Source: Sphingopyxis microcysteis
Lineage (GTDB): Bacteria > Pseudomonadota > Alphaproteobacteria > Sphingomonadales > Sphingomonadaceae
Length of the DNA: 64,000 nucleotides
Assembly: GCF_012274265.1 (NCBI RefSeq)
Contig: NZ_JAANYY010000002.1
Coordinates: 372,001-436,000 of the forward strand
Direction: 5' to 3'
Shown here one piece after another: positions 25,521 through 32,816 of the stretch (the stretch's first letter is position 1; every line of letters starts with the position of its first letter). The position numbers were made by a program, and so were the translations under genes. The notes beneath the pieces are model-generated. The model was given only the letters and a program-made list of their open reading frames with translations, was not told the DNA's origin and ran no database searches.

Positions 25521-26096
25521 GACGGCGCGAAGGCGGCGGGCGCTTATCATCATGGCGACTTGCGCGCGGCGGTGATCGCGGCGGGGCTCAAACGACTGGA
25601 AGCGGGCGACGACGGCGAGCTGGGCCTGCGGGCGCTTGCGCGCGACGTTGGGGTCAGCGCAACCGCGCTTTACCGCCATTTTCCGGACAAAGAGGCGTTA
25701 CTCGACGCGCTCGCCGACGAAGGGCTGCGGCGGCTGGGTGCGCGGCAGGCGCAGGCGTGGCTGAAAGCTGGCGGCGGGCGCAATGGGTTCAAGGCGACGG
25801 GGACGACCTATGTGCGCTTTGCCCACGACGAGCCCGCATTGTTCCGCCTGAGCTTCACGCGGCAGATGTCGGCGCGCCATGCCAATGTTGGCGGCGACGG
25901 CGGCGAAGTTGCCTATAACCTGCTGCGGGCGGGCGTCGGCGAAGCGTTGCCGGGGGTCGAAAACCCCGATAGAGCGGCGTTGCACGCTTGGGCGCTGGTC
26001 CATGGGCTGGCGATGCTGATCCTCGACCGGCGGCTGGAGTGGGACGAAGCCATGGTCGAAGAAGTGGTCGGTTTGACTTTTGGCGGGATAGCGTGA
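25485..26096 (+). CDS. TetR/AcrR regulator
   Basis: 203 residues from ATG 25485 (MIDQDNSVNIKSDG). The alternative upstream ATG would overlap the divergent promoter. HTH at about 20-65: AYHHGDLRAAVIAAGLKRLE, LRALARDVGVSATALYRHFPDK. The C-terminal TetR_C-type domain has RLSFTRQM and HAWALVHGLAMLILD. Divergent from the carotenoid oxygenase, 86 bp apart; regulation of that gene is inferred. Confidence 0.88.
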   Translation: MIDQDNSVNIKSDGAKAAGAYHHGDLRAAVIAAGLKRLEAGDDGELGLRALARDVGVSATALYRHFPDKEALLDALADEGLRRLGARQAQAWLKAGGGRNGFKATGTTYVRFAHDEPALFRLSFTRQMSARHANVGGDGGEVAYNLLRAGVGEALPGVENPDRAALHAWALVHGLAMLILDRRLEWDEAMVEEVVGLTFGGIA

Positions 26097-26185
26097 GCGC
26101 CGACGCGACCTGATCGCGCGACAAAAGGGGAGGCAAGCGGCAACATGTTAGCGGTTTCTTTCCCTCTTTTCGGTTAGTTGGGGCG

Positions 26186-27973
26186 ATGACCCGGCCCCTG
26201 TCCCCCCGAGTTGAGGCGGTCTTCTGGTTCCTCCTGACCGCGACGGGCTATTTTCTGCTCGCCAGCCTGGCGCTTCATGCGACCAAGGGCGCGGACAATA
26301 TCGCCGCCGTCTGGCCGCCCAGCGGCTATTTCCTCGCGCTGTTGTTGCTGATGCCGAATCAGGCGCGCATCCCTGCCTTTCTGGCGATGGCCGCGGCCAG
26401 CGTCGGCGCCAATATGGTCGAGGGGATCCGGGCCGGGGCCGCCGCGGCCTACACGGTCGCCAACGCCGCCGAGGCGACGATCGCGCTGTGGCTGATCCGG
26501 CGGCACGAACGCGGCGAGATGTCGTTCATGGTCCCCCGCGCGGTCGGACGTTTTTGCGCTGCCGCCTTTGCCGCCAGCGCCGCCAGCGCCGGAATCGCGA
26601 TGCTGTTGACGGGCAATGGCTTCAACTTCTTTCTGTCGTGGATGACGACCGTCGCACTCGGGATGCTGATCGTCACCCCGCCGATCGTCATGCTGGCGCG
26701 CATGATCGCGTCGAACGCGGTGAACAAGGTGCCGACCGCGATGAAGGTCGAAGCGATCGCGCTGCTGACCGTCGCGGCATTTGTGACCGGCGCATCTTTT
26801 TCGCAGTCCGACTTTCCCGTGACCTTCCTGCCGTGCGTCGCGTTGATCATCGCCGCCTATCGCCTCGGGCCGTTCGGCGCCGCAGCGGGGATGCTGATCG
26901 TCGCGCTCATCGCGTCGCTGCTGACCGGGCAGGGACATGGCCCGATCGCGGCGATGAACGAAAGCCAGAAAGTCGAGGTGCTGTTCCTGCAATTCTATCT
27001 GGTGACGATGCTGTTCATCGCGTTGCCGCTCGCGGCGCTGCTGGTCGTCCAGCGGCGGCTGGCGAAGCGGCTGGAGCAGAGCAATCGCTGGCTACTCCAG
27101 GCCGAAGCGGCGGCGCTCGTTGGGCATTGGCGCGTCGACCTGACGGAATGGACGATCCAATGGTCGGACCAGACGTACCGTGTCCATGGGCTGGAACCCG
27201 GCACCGCGGTCGATGTCGAATATAGCGTCGCGCAATATCTGCCCGAGGACCGGGTGGCGGTGCAAAAGATTTTGGCCGAAGCGGTCCGGTCGGGCGAGCC
27301 GTTCGTGTTTCAGGGCCGGATCATGCGGACCGACGGCGAAATCCGGCATGTCAAATCGCACGGGTCGATCGAAATGGGTCGCGGCGGCAAGGCGATCGGC
27401 ATTTTCGGGACCGTGCAGGACGTCACCGACACGGTCGAAAATGCGCGCATCCTGGAATCGGCGCGCAGCGCGGCGGAGCGGGTGGCCAACACCGACATGC
27501 TGACCGGGCTGCCCAACCGGCGCCGCACGCTGAGCTTCCTCGATCAGGCGCTGCGGCGGGCAGAACAGGATGGCGCGCCGCTGGCGGTCGCGATCTTTGA
27601 CATCGACCATTTCAAGGCGATCAACGACGTGCACGGCCATGCCGCCGGCGACGAAGTGATCCGCCGCGTCGGCCAGCGCGCCAAGGCGTCGCTGCGCGAC
27701 AACGATATGGTCGGGCGCTATGGCGGCGAGGAATTTGTCTGCGTGCTGCAAGGCCGCAGCGCGCTGTCGGCCGAACTGGTCGCCGAACGGGTGCGCAAGG
27801 CGGTCCACGCCGACGCCGAAGGCGCGGTGGCGGGCCTGCCCAAGGTGACGGTCAGCATCGGGCTGGCGGTCTATGCGGGCGAGGCGAGCATCGAAGACCT
27901 GCTCCAGCGCGCCGACAAGGCGCTGTACACCGCAAAGCGCGAGGGACGGAACCGGCTACGCATGGCGGCTTGA
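26186..27973 (+). CDS. Diguanylate cyclase with MASE1 membrane sensor and PAS domain
   Basis: 595 residues. MASE1 region with about eight membrane helices (1-285, with NIAAVWPPSGYFLALLLL), PAS/PAC domain (about 300-415) and GGDEF domain (about 435-595). The active site is GGEEF (residues 513-517), with the inhibitory I-site RxxD (RDND, 504-507) five residues upstream. It should make c-di-GMP from GTP with product inhibition, in response to an unknown envelope signal. No EAL domain and no partner gene. Confidence 0.95.
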   Translation: MTRPLSPRVEAVFWFLLTATGYFLLASLALHATKGADNIAAVWPPSGYFLALLLLMPNQARIPAFLAMAAASVGANMVEGIRAGAAAAYTVANAAEATIALWLIRRHERGEMSFMVPRAVGRFCAAAFAASAASAGIAMLLTGNGFNFFLSWMTTVALGMLIVTPPIVMLARMIASNAVNKVPTAMKVEAIALLTVAAFVTGASFSQSDFPVTFLPCVALIIAAYRLGPFGAAAGMLIVALIASLLTGQGHGPIAAMNESQKVEVLFLQFYLVTMLFIALPLAALLVVQRRLAKRLEQSNRWLLQAEAAALVGHWRVDLTEWTIQWSDQTYRVHGLEPGTAVDVEYSVAQYLPEDRVAVQKILAEAVRSGEPFVFQGRIMRTDGEIRHVKSHGSIEMGRGGKAIGIFGTVQDVTDTVENARILESARSAAERVANTDMLTGLPNRRRTLSFLDQALRRAEQDGAPLAVAIFDIDHFKAINDVHGHAAGDEVIRRVGQRAKASLRDNDMVGRYGGEEFVCVLQGRSALSAELVAERVRKAVHADAEGAVAGLPKVTVSIGLAVYAGEASIEDLLQRADKALYTAKREGRNRLRMAA

Positions 27974-28058
27974 GGGTTACGCAGGCGGTGGTTGCCGTTC
28001 GCGGAGTGCGGGTGGTGGCGGTGGAGTGGAAGCGATCGAAGCACGAAATTTATGTCAT

Positions 28059-28161
28059 CGTCATCCCGGCGAAGGCCGGGATCTCACCCTATCGTCGAAC
28101 CGCACCGGCGAGATCGTGTTTCAGAGTCAGGTGCCTCTGAACACCCTTCGCCGGGATGACG
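28059..28161. repeat. Inverted repeat, family D
   Basis: CGTCATCCCGGCGAAGGCCG and CCTTCGCCGGGATGACG arms about 55 bp apart. Confidence 0.75.
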
Positions 28162-28218
28162 GAAGAGAAGAGGTCGGGAACGACCGAAGTCGACCGATTG
28201 CGGACGCAGCGAAGAGAC

Positions 28219-28382
28219 AGCCCCTCCCCTTCAGGGGAGGGGCAACGAAGACTTGGCAGCTTGCTGCCTAGTCGTAGTGGGGTGGGGGCCAGCGGCCATG
28301 GGCAAGGCCGCTGGCCCCCACCCGCTGCGACTAACGAACAAGTTCGTAAGTCTCGCTGCCCTCCCCTGAAGGGGAGGGCGTG
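28219..28382. repeat. 164-bp structured repeat, copy 1 (family E)
   Basis: Nearly identical and same orientation as 29525-29688. It contains nested palindromes: CCCCTCCCCTTCAGGGG, a GGCAGCTTGCTGCC hairpin, a long GGTGGGGGCCAGCGGC/GCCGCTGGCCCCCACC stem, and a closing GCCCTCCCCTGAAGGGGAGG. The two copies differ mainly in the loop of the long stem. Confidence 0.9.
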
Positions 28383-28515
28383 ATATTATCCCAACGTCCG
28401 CTCCCCACCCCAAAGGCGCCATTCGCCACCAGACCCTGCTGAACACCGCTCACCCTATGGCGGCGGCCTGTTTGCTGTTAGGGTTGCCCCGAACCACAAA
28501 CAGGGGAGCCGCGCG

Positions 28516-29184
28516 ATGGAGTCGAACGATGTGATGATCGCACGGCGGCGGCTGCTTGCGGGTGCGGTCGGGATGGCGGCGTTGGCGCAGGCGCCATGGG
28601 CGCTGGCGAAATTGCCGAGCAGCGGGGTCAAGGGGCTGATTGGCGGCGCATCCGATGGCGCGCTCGACAAATTGGCGCAGCCCGGCGCCTTCTATCGCGA
28701 CACCGCGGTGCGCATTTTGTTGCCGGGCGCGGGCGGCAAGCTGGCGTCGAAGCTGTTCGGCGTCGGCGACAAGCTGGGGCTGACCACCAATTTGACCAAG
28801 AGCCTGAACGATGCCGGCGGCAAGGCGGCGGGCGAGGCCAAGCCGATCTTTCGGTCGGCGATCGACAATCTGCGCTGGTCCGACGCGCCTGCGCTGGTGA
28901 GCAAGCAGGACGGCGCCACGCGCTATCTGCAGACGAGTGCGGGCGATACTTTGTTTGGCAAGGTGTCGCCGCTGGTCGGATCGGCGCTGGAAAATGTCGG
29001 CGCCTATCGCCAGCTCGACCAGCTGGCGAAGGGCAATTCGCTGATGGCTTCGGCGGGGCTGACGCGCGACGGGTTGACGCGATCGGTGACCGAACAGGCG
29101 CTGAAAGGGATATTCCACTATATGGCGAACGAAGAGGCGGCGTTGCGGCGCAATCCCGGGCGGCTGCTGAAAGGGATTTTTTGA
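28516..29184 (+). CDS. DUF4197 protein, exported by a Tat-like signal
   Basis: 222 residues. The N-terminus MIARRRLLAGAVGMAALAQA looks like a twin-arginine or Tat-like signal followed by a hydrophobic stretch and ALA cleavage. The rest matches the DUF4197 family: GLIGGASDGALDKL, GAFYRDTAVRILLPG, and a C-terminal ALKGIFHYMANEEAALRRNP. Function unknown. It is precisely bracketed by two direct copies of a 164-bp repeat, so the gene plus repeats could have moved or been duplicated as a unit. Confidence 0.85.
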   Translation: MESNDVMIARRRLLAGAVGMAALAQAPWALAKLPSSGVKGLIGGASDGALDKLAQPGAFYRDTAVRILLPGAGGKLASKLFGVGDKLGLTTNLTKSLNDAGGKAAGEAKPIFRSAIDNLRWSDAPALVSKQDGATRYLQTSAGDTLFGKVSPLVGSALENVGAYRQLDQLAKGNSLMASAGLTRDGLTRSVTEQALKGIFHYMANEEAALRRNPGRLLKGIF

Positions 29185-29221
29185 GCTGGACGGGGCCGTA
29201 AGCGGGCGAGGTAAGCCGTCG

Positions 29222-29357
29222 ATCCTCCCTGTCGCGCAGCGATGGGGAGGTGGCAGCGCGAAGCGCTGACGGAGGGGCTTTGGAACTACCGTCGTGGCCC
29301 CTCCACCCCTTGCTTCGCGAGCGGTCGCCCTCCCAATGGCTTCGCCACAGGGAGGAT
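29222..29357. repeat. Large inverted repeat, family F (ATCCTCCCTGT...ACAGGGAGGAT)
   Basis: Eleven-base outer arms and several inner complementary blocks such as GACGGAGGGGC / GCCCCTCC. Similar in style to 58588-58798. Confidence 0.65.
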
Positions 29358-29367
29358 TTTTCCTCAT

Positions 29368-29440
29368 CGTCATCCCGGACTTGATCCGGGATCTATAGCT
29401 GCACTGTCGTCGCGGATCCCGGATCAAGTCCGGGATGACG
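29368..29440. repeat. Inverted repeat, family D variant (CGTCATCCCGGACTTGATCC)
   Basis: Arms CGTCATCCCGGACTTGATCC and GGATCAAGTCCGGGATGACG. A half-copy occurs near 43656-43677. Confidence 0.85.
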
Positions 29441-29524
29441 AAGCTGGCACCGCCCATTTCGGACGTTGCCGCCGATCCAGAACGAATGACCGGAAGCGAG
29501 CGATTGCGGACGTAACGAGGAGCA

Positions 29525-29688
29525 AGCCCCTCCCCTTCAGGGGAGGGGCAACGAAGACTTGGCAGCTTGCTGCCTAGTCGTAGCGGGGTGGGGGCCAGCG
29601 GCGTAGCGCTAGGCCGCTGGCCCCCACCCGCTGCGACTAACGAACAAGTTCGTAAGTCTCGCTGCCCTCCCCTGAAGGGGAGGGCGTG
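29525..29688. repeat. 164-bp structured repeat, copy 2 (family E)
   Basis: Same length and order of inner palindromes as 28219-28382. Together the copies flank the DUF4197 gene as direct repeats. Confidence 0.9.
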
Positions 29689-29740
29689 TCTTTGCCGTTA
29701 CATCCGCTCCCCACCCCAAACCACCCCTCCTCACAATCGC

Positions 29741-29769
29741 TCGTCATCGCCTTTCATTCGCGCTATACT
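29741..29769 (+). promoter_or_regulatory. rnpB promoter
   Basis: TATACT (29764-29769) ends 8 nt before the predicted RNA 5' end; TCGTCA (29741-29746) with a 17-bp spacer is the probable -35. Confidence 0.6.
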
Positions 29770-29776
29770 CGCCGCT

Positions 29777-30175
29777 GCCAGAGGGTCGGGCGATCGCCGC
29801 CGGTGGGGTATCCTGCCGGGGGAGGAAAGTCCGGGCTCCACGGAAATCACGGTGCCGGATAACGTCCGGCGGACCGGTCCGAAGGACTGGTTCAGGGAAA
29901 GTGCCACAGAGAGCAAACCGCCACGGCTTTGGCCCGGCGAAAGGTGAAAGGGTGCGGTAAGAGCGCACCGCGCGGACGGTAACGGACGCGGCACGGCAAA
30001 CCCCACCGGGAGCAAGGTCGAATAGGGATGGCACGGGAGCAATTCCAGGGCTGGTTCCGGCCCCGCCGTCCGGGTTGACTGCTTGAGCGTATGGGTAACC
30101 ATTCGCCTAGAGGAATGATCGCCCATCCCCGGAAACGGGGTGGACAGAACCCGGCTTACAGACCCTCTGGCAACA
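29777..30175 (+). ncRNA. rnpB: RNase P RNA, bacterial type A
   Basis: The 5' strand GCCAGAGGGTC (29777-29787) pairs with GACCCTCTGGC (30161-30171) as helix P1. Universal landmarks are present: GAGGAAAGTCCGGGCTCCAC (29821-29840), ACAGAGAGCAAACCGCC near P11/P12, GGTAAGAGCGCACCG, and GACAGAACCCGGCTTACAGA shortly before the end. It is the catalytic RNA that matures tRNA 5' ends. Confidence 0.96.
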
Positions 30176-30252
30176 TTCTCCCCAACGCGGTGCGCGGAAC
30201 GCCCGTGCGCCGCCCGCGTTCTATGTCGGACCAGTTGAAAGGGAAACGCATC

Positions 30253-30408
30253 ATGAAAGTCGTCGATGACCATGTCGAAGTGACCGAGACCGAAGCCAGC
30301 GGCGGGGTCAAAGGCCATAATGTTCGCTATGTGCTGGGCTTTTCGCTGATCGCGGTGGTGATCGTCCTGTCGGCGATCTGGATCGTCCCGGCGCTGCTGC
30401 AACCCTGA
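30253..30408 (+). CDS. Single-span micro-protein, unknown
   Basis: 51 residues from ATG 30253 (MKVVDDHVEVTETEASGG), with an AAAGGGAA-like site upstream; an in-frame ATG at 30223 would give 61 residues. A charged N-terminal 28 residues precedes one membrane helix (YVLGFSLIAVVIVLSAIWIVPALL). No family recognised. It starts about 80 bp after rnpB and may share its transcript. Confidence 0.6.
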   Translation: MKVVDDHVEVTETEASGGVKGHNVRYVLGFSLIAVVIVLSAIWIVPALLQP

Positions 30409-30564
30409 TCAGCCGCGACTTTCCGCTTTCCTACATTGTCTGCGTCACTTACCATCGGTGACATGGGTGCGCGAAAGCGGCAATTGACGCGATTTTCAGA
30501 GTAAAGTTGCGCAGATTTCCGCCACTTTTCATGCGGGCGCAAGCCGGGGCGGATAGGGGCAAGG

Positions 30565-32283
30565 ATGGCGATTCAGGCACGTTTGGCGGCGGTGTTGGCG
30601 GCGCTGTTTGTGGCGATTGCGACCACGCCGATCGCTGCCGCCCAGCCTTCCGCCTGCGGCACCGCGCCGCTCGCGGGCGATCGCGTCGCGCTGCTCATCG
30701 GCAACAGCGCCTATAATGACTGGGAATGGCCGTCGCTGAAAAATGCGGTCAACGACATCGATTATGTCTGCGACGCTTTTGCCAAGGCGGGGATTTCGCC
30801 GCGTATCGTCCGCAACGCCGATATGGCAACGCTCGACACCGCGCTGACGCGCTTTGCCGCAGAGGCAGCGGGGGCGAAATCGGTGATCATCTATTATGCC
30901 GGGCACGGCTTTGAATATGGCGGGCGCAACTGGCTGGTCCCGATGGAGGCGCCGCCCGCGGCGCGGCGTGCCGATGTCGAAAAGCGCTACCTGTCGATCG
31001 AGGCTGCGGTGAAGCGGGTCGTGCCGACGGGCGCCTTTACCCTGCTGTTCGTCGATGCCTGCCGCACCGCCGAGCCGGTGGTGCGGATCGAGGACGTCAA
31101 TGTCGCCGCGGGCGAAGCGGCCTCGGCACCGCTGGGGCTGCTCGATATTGGCCAAGGCGCGGTTTTCTATTCGACCGCGAAGGGGCGGCCAGCGCTGGAT
31201 TTTGCGCCGGTCGGATCGCCGGTCAGCCCGTTTGCCGCGGCGGTGGTCAAGGAACTGGCCATTCCCGGGCTCGAAATCTCCGATTATTTCAAGATCGTAT
31301 CGCGCGAAGTTTACAAGCGCACACATGGCATGGAGCTGGGGCCGCAGCAGCCGTTTCATTATGGCAGCTGGTTCGACGATTATTATCTGGTCGCGCCGCC
31401 CGAGGTTCCGGCGGCTGCGCCCGCCCGCCCGACGTCGGCGGTGGCGGTCGTTCCGCTCCCGGCGAAGGGAGAGGCGGCCACCGCCGCGCGCAGCGCCGCG
31501 ACCGACCCGCTCGCCGACATTTCGCTCGACCGGCTGGCGATCGAGGACGAGCCGGTGCTGATCGCCGACGTGCTGTCGCGCCATCCGGCCGCCGAGCTGG
31601 TCCGGTTGGCCGACGGCGGGCATCCGCTGGCGCAGCAGCTGGTGGGATATATGTTCTCGCTGGGGGTCGGGGTGAAGCGCGACCTGCCGCGCGCGCGGAC
31701 GTATCTGGAGGCATCGGCGGCGCAGGGGTTTCCGGCGGGGCAGCAGGAACTCGCCTATCTGCTGCTGGAAAATGATCCGTCGGCGGCCGACGTCAAGCGC
31801 GCCTATGATCTGTATGTCGCGGCGTCGAACGCGGGCTTTTCGAAAGCAAAGACGCATCTGGCGTATCGGCTGGCGGCGGGAACCTTTGGCCCCGCCGATT
31901 TCGCACGGTCGCAGTCTCTTTATGCCGAGGCGGCAGCGAAGGGGCATCCGGCGGCTATTTTTGCGCTGACCTATTTCGCCGACACCCGCGACGCCAATCT
32001 CGCGCGGCTGCGGACGATTGCGGCGGCGGGCAATCCCGAGGGCAATCACTGGCTGTGCGAGGCGCATTTTGCCGCCAAGACGCTGGCCGGGGCGATCGAG
32101 GATTGCAGCGTTGCGGCGCGCGCCGGTTTTGCGGGGTCGCGGGCGATCCTGGCCGATGCCTATGCCAAGGGGGTCGGCGTTACGGCCGATGCGAAGGAGG
32201 CGGCGCATTGGGCGAAGCTGGCGCGCGCGCTGCCCGAACTGCGCAAGGATCAGCGGGCGTTGATTGCGGGGATCGGGGAGTAG
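30565..32283 (+). CDS. Secreted caspase-fold (peptidase C14-like) protein with Sel1 repeats
   Basis: 572 residues. Signal peptide (1-26, cleavage after AAA). Caspase p20-like domain (about 38-275) starting RVALLIGNSAYNDW, with the catalytic dyad visible as His114 (YYAGHGFEYGG) and Cys166 (LLFVDACRTAE). An Ala/Pro linker (280-320) follows, then about five Sel1-like repeats (335-560; for example GYMFSLGVGVKRDLPRARTY and DAYAKGVGVTADAKEAAHWA). Probably a periplasmic caspase-like cysteine peptidase or a scaffold. Stands alone on this strand, with greB convergent. Confidence 0.88.
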   Translation: MAIQARLAAVLAALFVAIATTPIAAAQPSACGTAPLAGDRVALLIGNSAYNDWEWPSLKNAVNDIDYVCDAFAKAGISPRIVRNADMATLDTALTRFAAEAAGAKSVIIYYAGHGFEYGGRNWLVPMEAPPAARRADVEKRYLSIEAAVKRVVPTGAFTLLFVDACRTAEPVVRIEDVNVAAGEAASAPLGLLDIGQGAVFYSTAKGRPALDFAPVGSPVSPFAAAVVKELAIPGLEISDYFKIVSREVYKRTHGMELGPQQPFHYGSWFDDYYLVAPPEVPAAAPARPTSAVAVVPLPAKGEAATAARSAATDPLADISLDRLAIEDEPVLIADVLSRHPAAELVRLADGGHPLAQQLVGYMFSLGVGVKRDLPRARTYLEASAAQGFPAGQQELAYLLLENDPSAADVKRAYDLYVAASNAGFSKAKTHLAYRLAAGTFGPADFARSQSLYAEAAAKGHPAAIFALTYFADTRDANLARLRTIAAAGNPEGNHWLCEAHFAAKTLAGAIEDCSVAARAGFAGSRAILADAYAKGVGVTADAKEAAHWAKLARALPELRKDQRALIAGIGE

Positions 32284-32324
32284 CACTTTGCCGGCTATGC
32301 CGGCCGCTGCCGCGAGGACGAACG

Positions 32325-32810
32325 TCAGGAGGGATAACGGATCGCCATCACCTCCCACTCCTTCGGCCCTGACGGAAGCTGGACCACGCGCAGATCGCCG
32401 ACCGCGGCGCCGCGCAGCGCGCGGGCGAGGGGGCTGTTCCAGCCGATCCGGCCGTCGCCCGCCTCGGCCTCGTCGTCGCCGACCAGCGTGACGGTGCGTC
32501 GCGCATCGTCGTCGTCGGCAAGTTCGATAGTGGCGCCGAACCAGATGCGGCTCTTGTCGGGCTGCTCGGCGGGATCGACGACGCGCGCCGCCTTCATCCG
32601 GCGCGCAAGGAACGAGAGCCGCCGGTCGATTTCGCGGAGGCGCTTGCGGCCATAGATATAGTCGCCATTTTCGCTGCGGTCGCCATTGCCCGCCGCCCAG
32701 CTGATCACGTCGACCAGCTTTGGCCGCTCGTCGCCGAGCAGCGCGTCATATTCGGCGCGCAGCGCGGCAAAGCCTGCCGGGCTGATGATGTTGCTGCGTT
32801 CCCCCGCCAC
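32325..32810 (-). CDS. greB: Transcript cleavage factor GreB
   Basis: 161 residues, GTG start at 32810. N-terminal coiled coil (about 1-77) with acidic tip WAAGNGDRSENGDYIYGRKR and the C-terminal FKBP-like domain with GRIGWNSPLARALRGAAVGD. It stimulates RNA polymerase to cleave backtracked transcripts. It starts 6 nt after the lytic transglycosylase stop on the same strand. The YIYGRKRLREIDRR segment marks GreB rather than GreA. Confidence 0.92.
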   Translation of the reverse strand: MAGERSNIISPAGFAALRAEYDALLGDERPKLVDVISWAAGNGDRSENGDYIYGRKRLREIDRRLSFLARRMKAARVVDPAEQPDKSRIWFGATIELADDDDARRTVTLVGDDEAEAGDGRIGWNSPLARALRGAAVGDLRVVQLPSGPKEWEVMAIRYPS

Positions 32811-32816
32811 GCGGCC

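Larger units (their letters stand above)
27974..28515. other. 542-bp gene-free repeat cluster
   Basis: Holds a family D repeat (28059-28161) and the first copy of the 164-bp element (28219-28382), then a tract with the recurring CCGCTCCCCACCCCAAA border (about 28401-28417). No credible coding sequence; the DUF4197 start is at 28516. Confidence 0.7.
29185..29776. other. 592-bp gene-free repeat cluster before rnpB
   Basis: In order: a GGAGG-rich palindrome (29222-29357), a family D variant (29368-29440), the second 164-bp element (29525-29688) and the rnpB promoter. No credible coding sequence. Confidence 0.7.

Noticed and set aside
28059..29688. Repeat cluster as a CRISPR array
   Set aside because: Repeats are palindromic, of unequal type and irregular spacing, with no cas genes.
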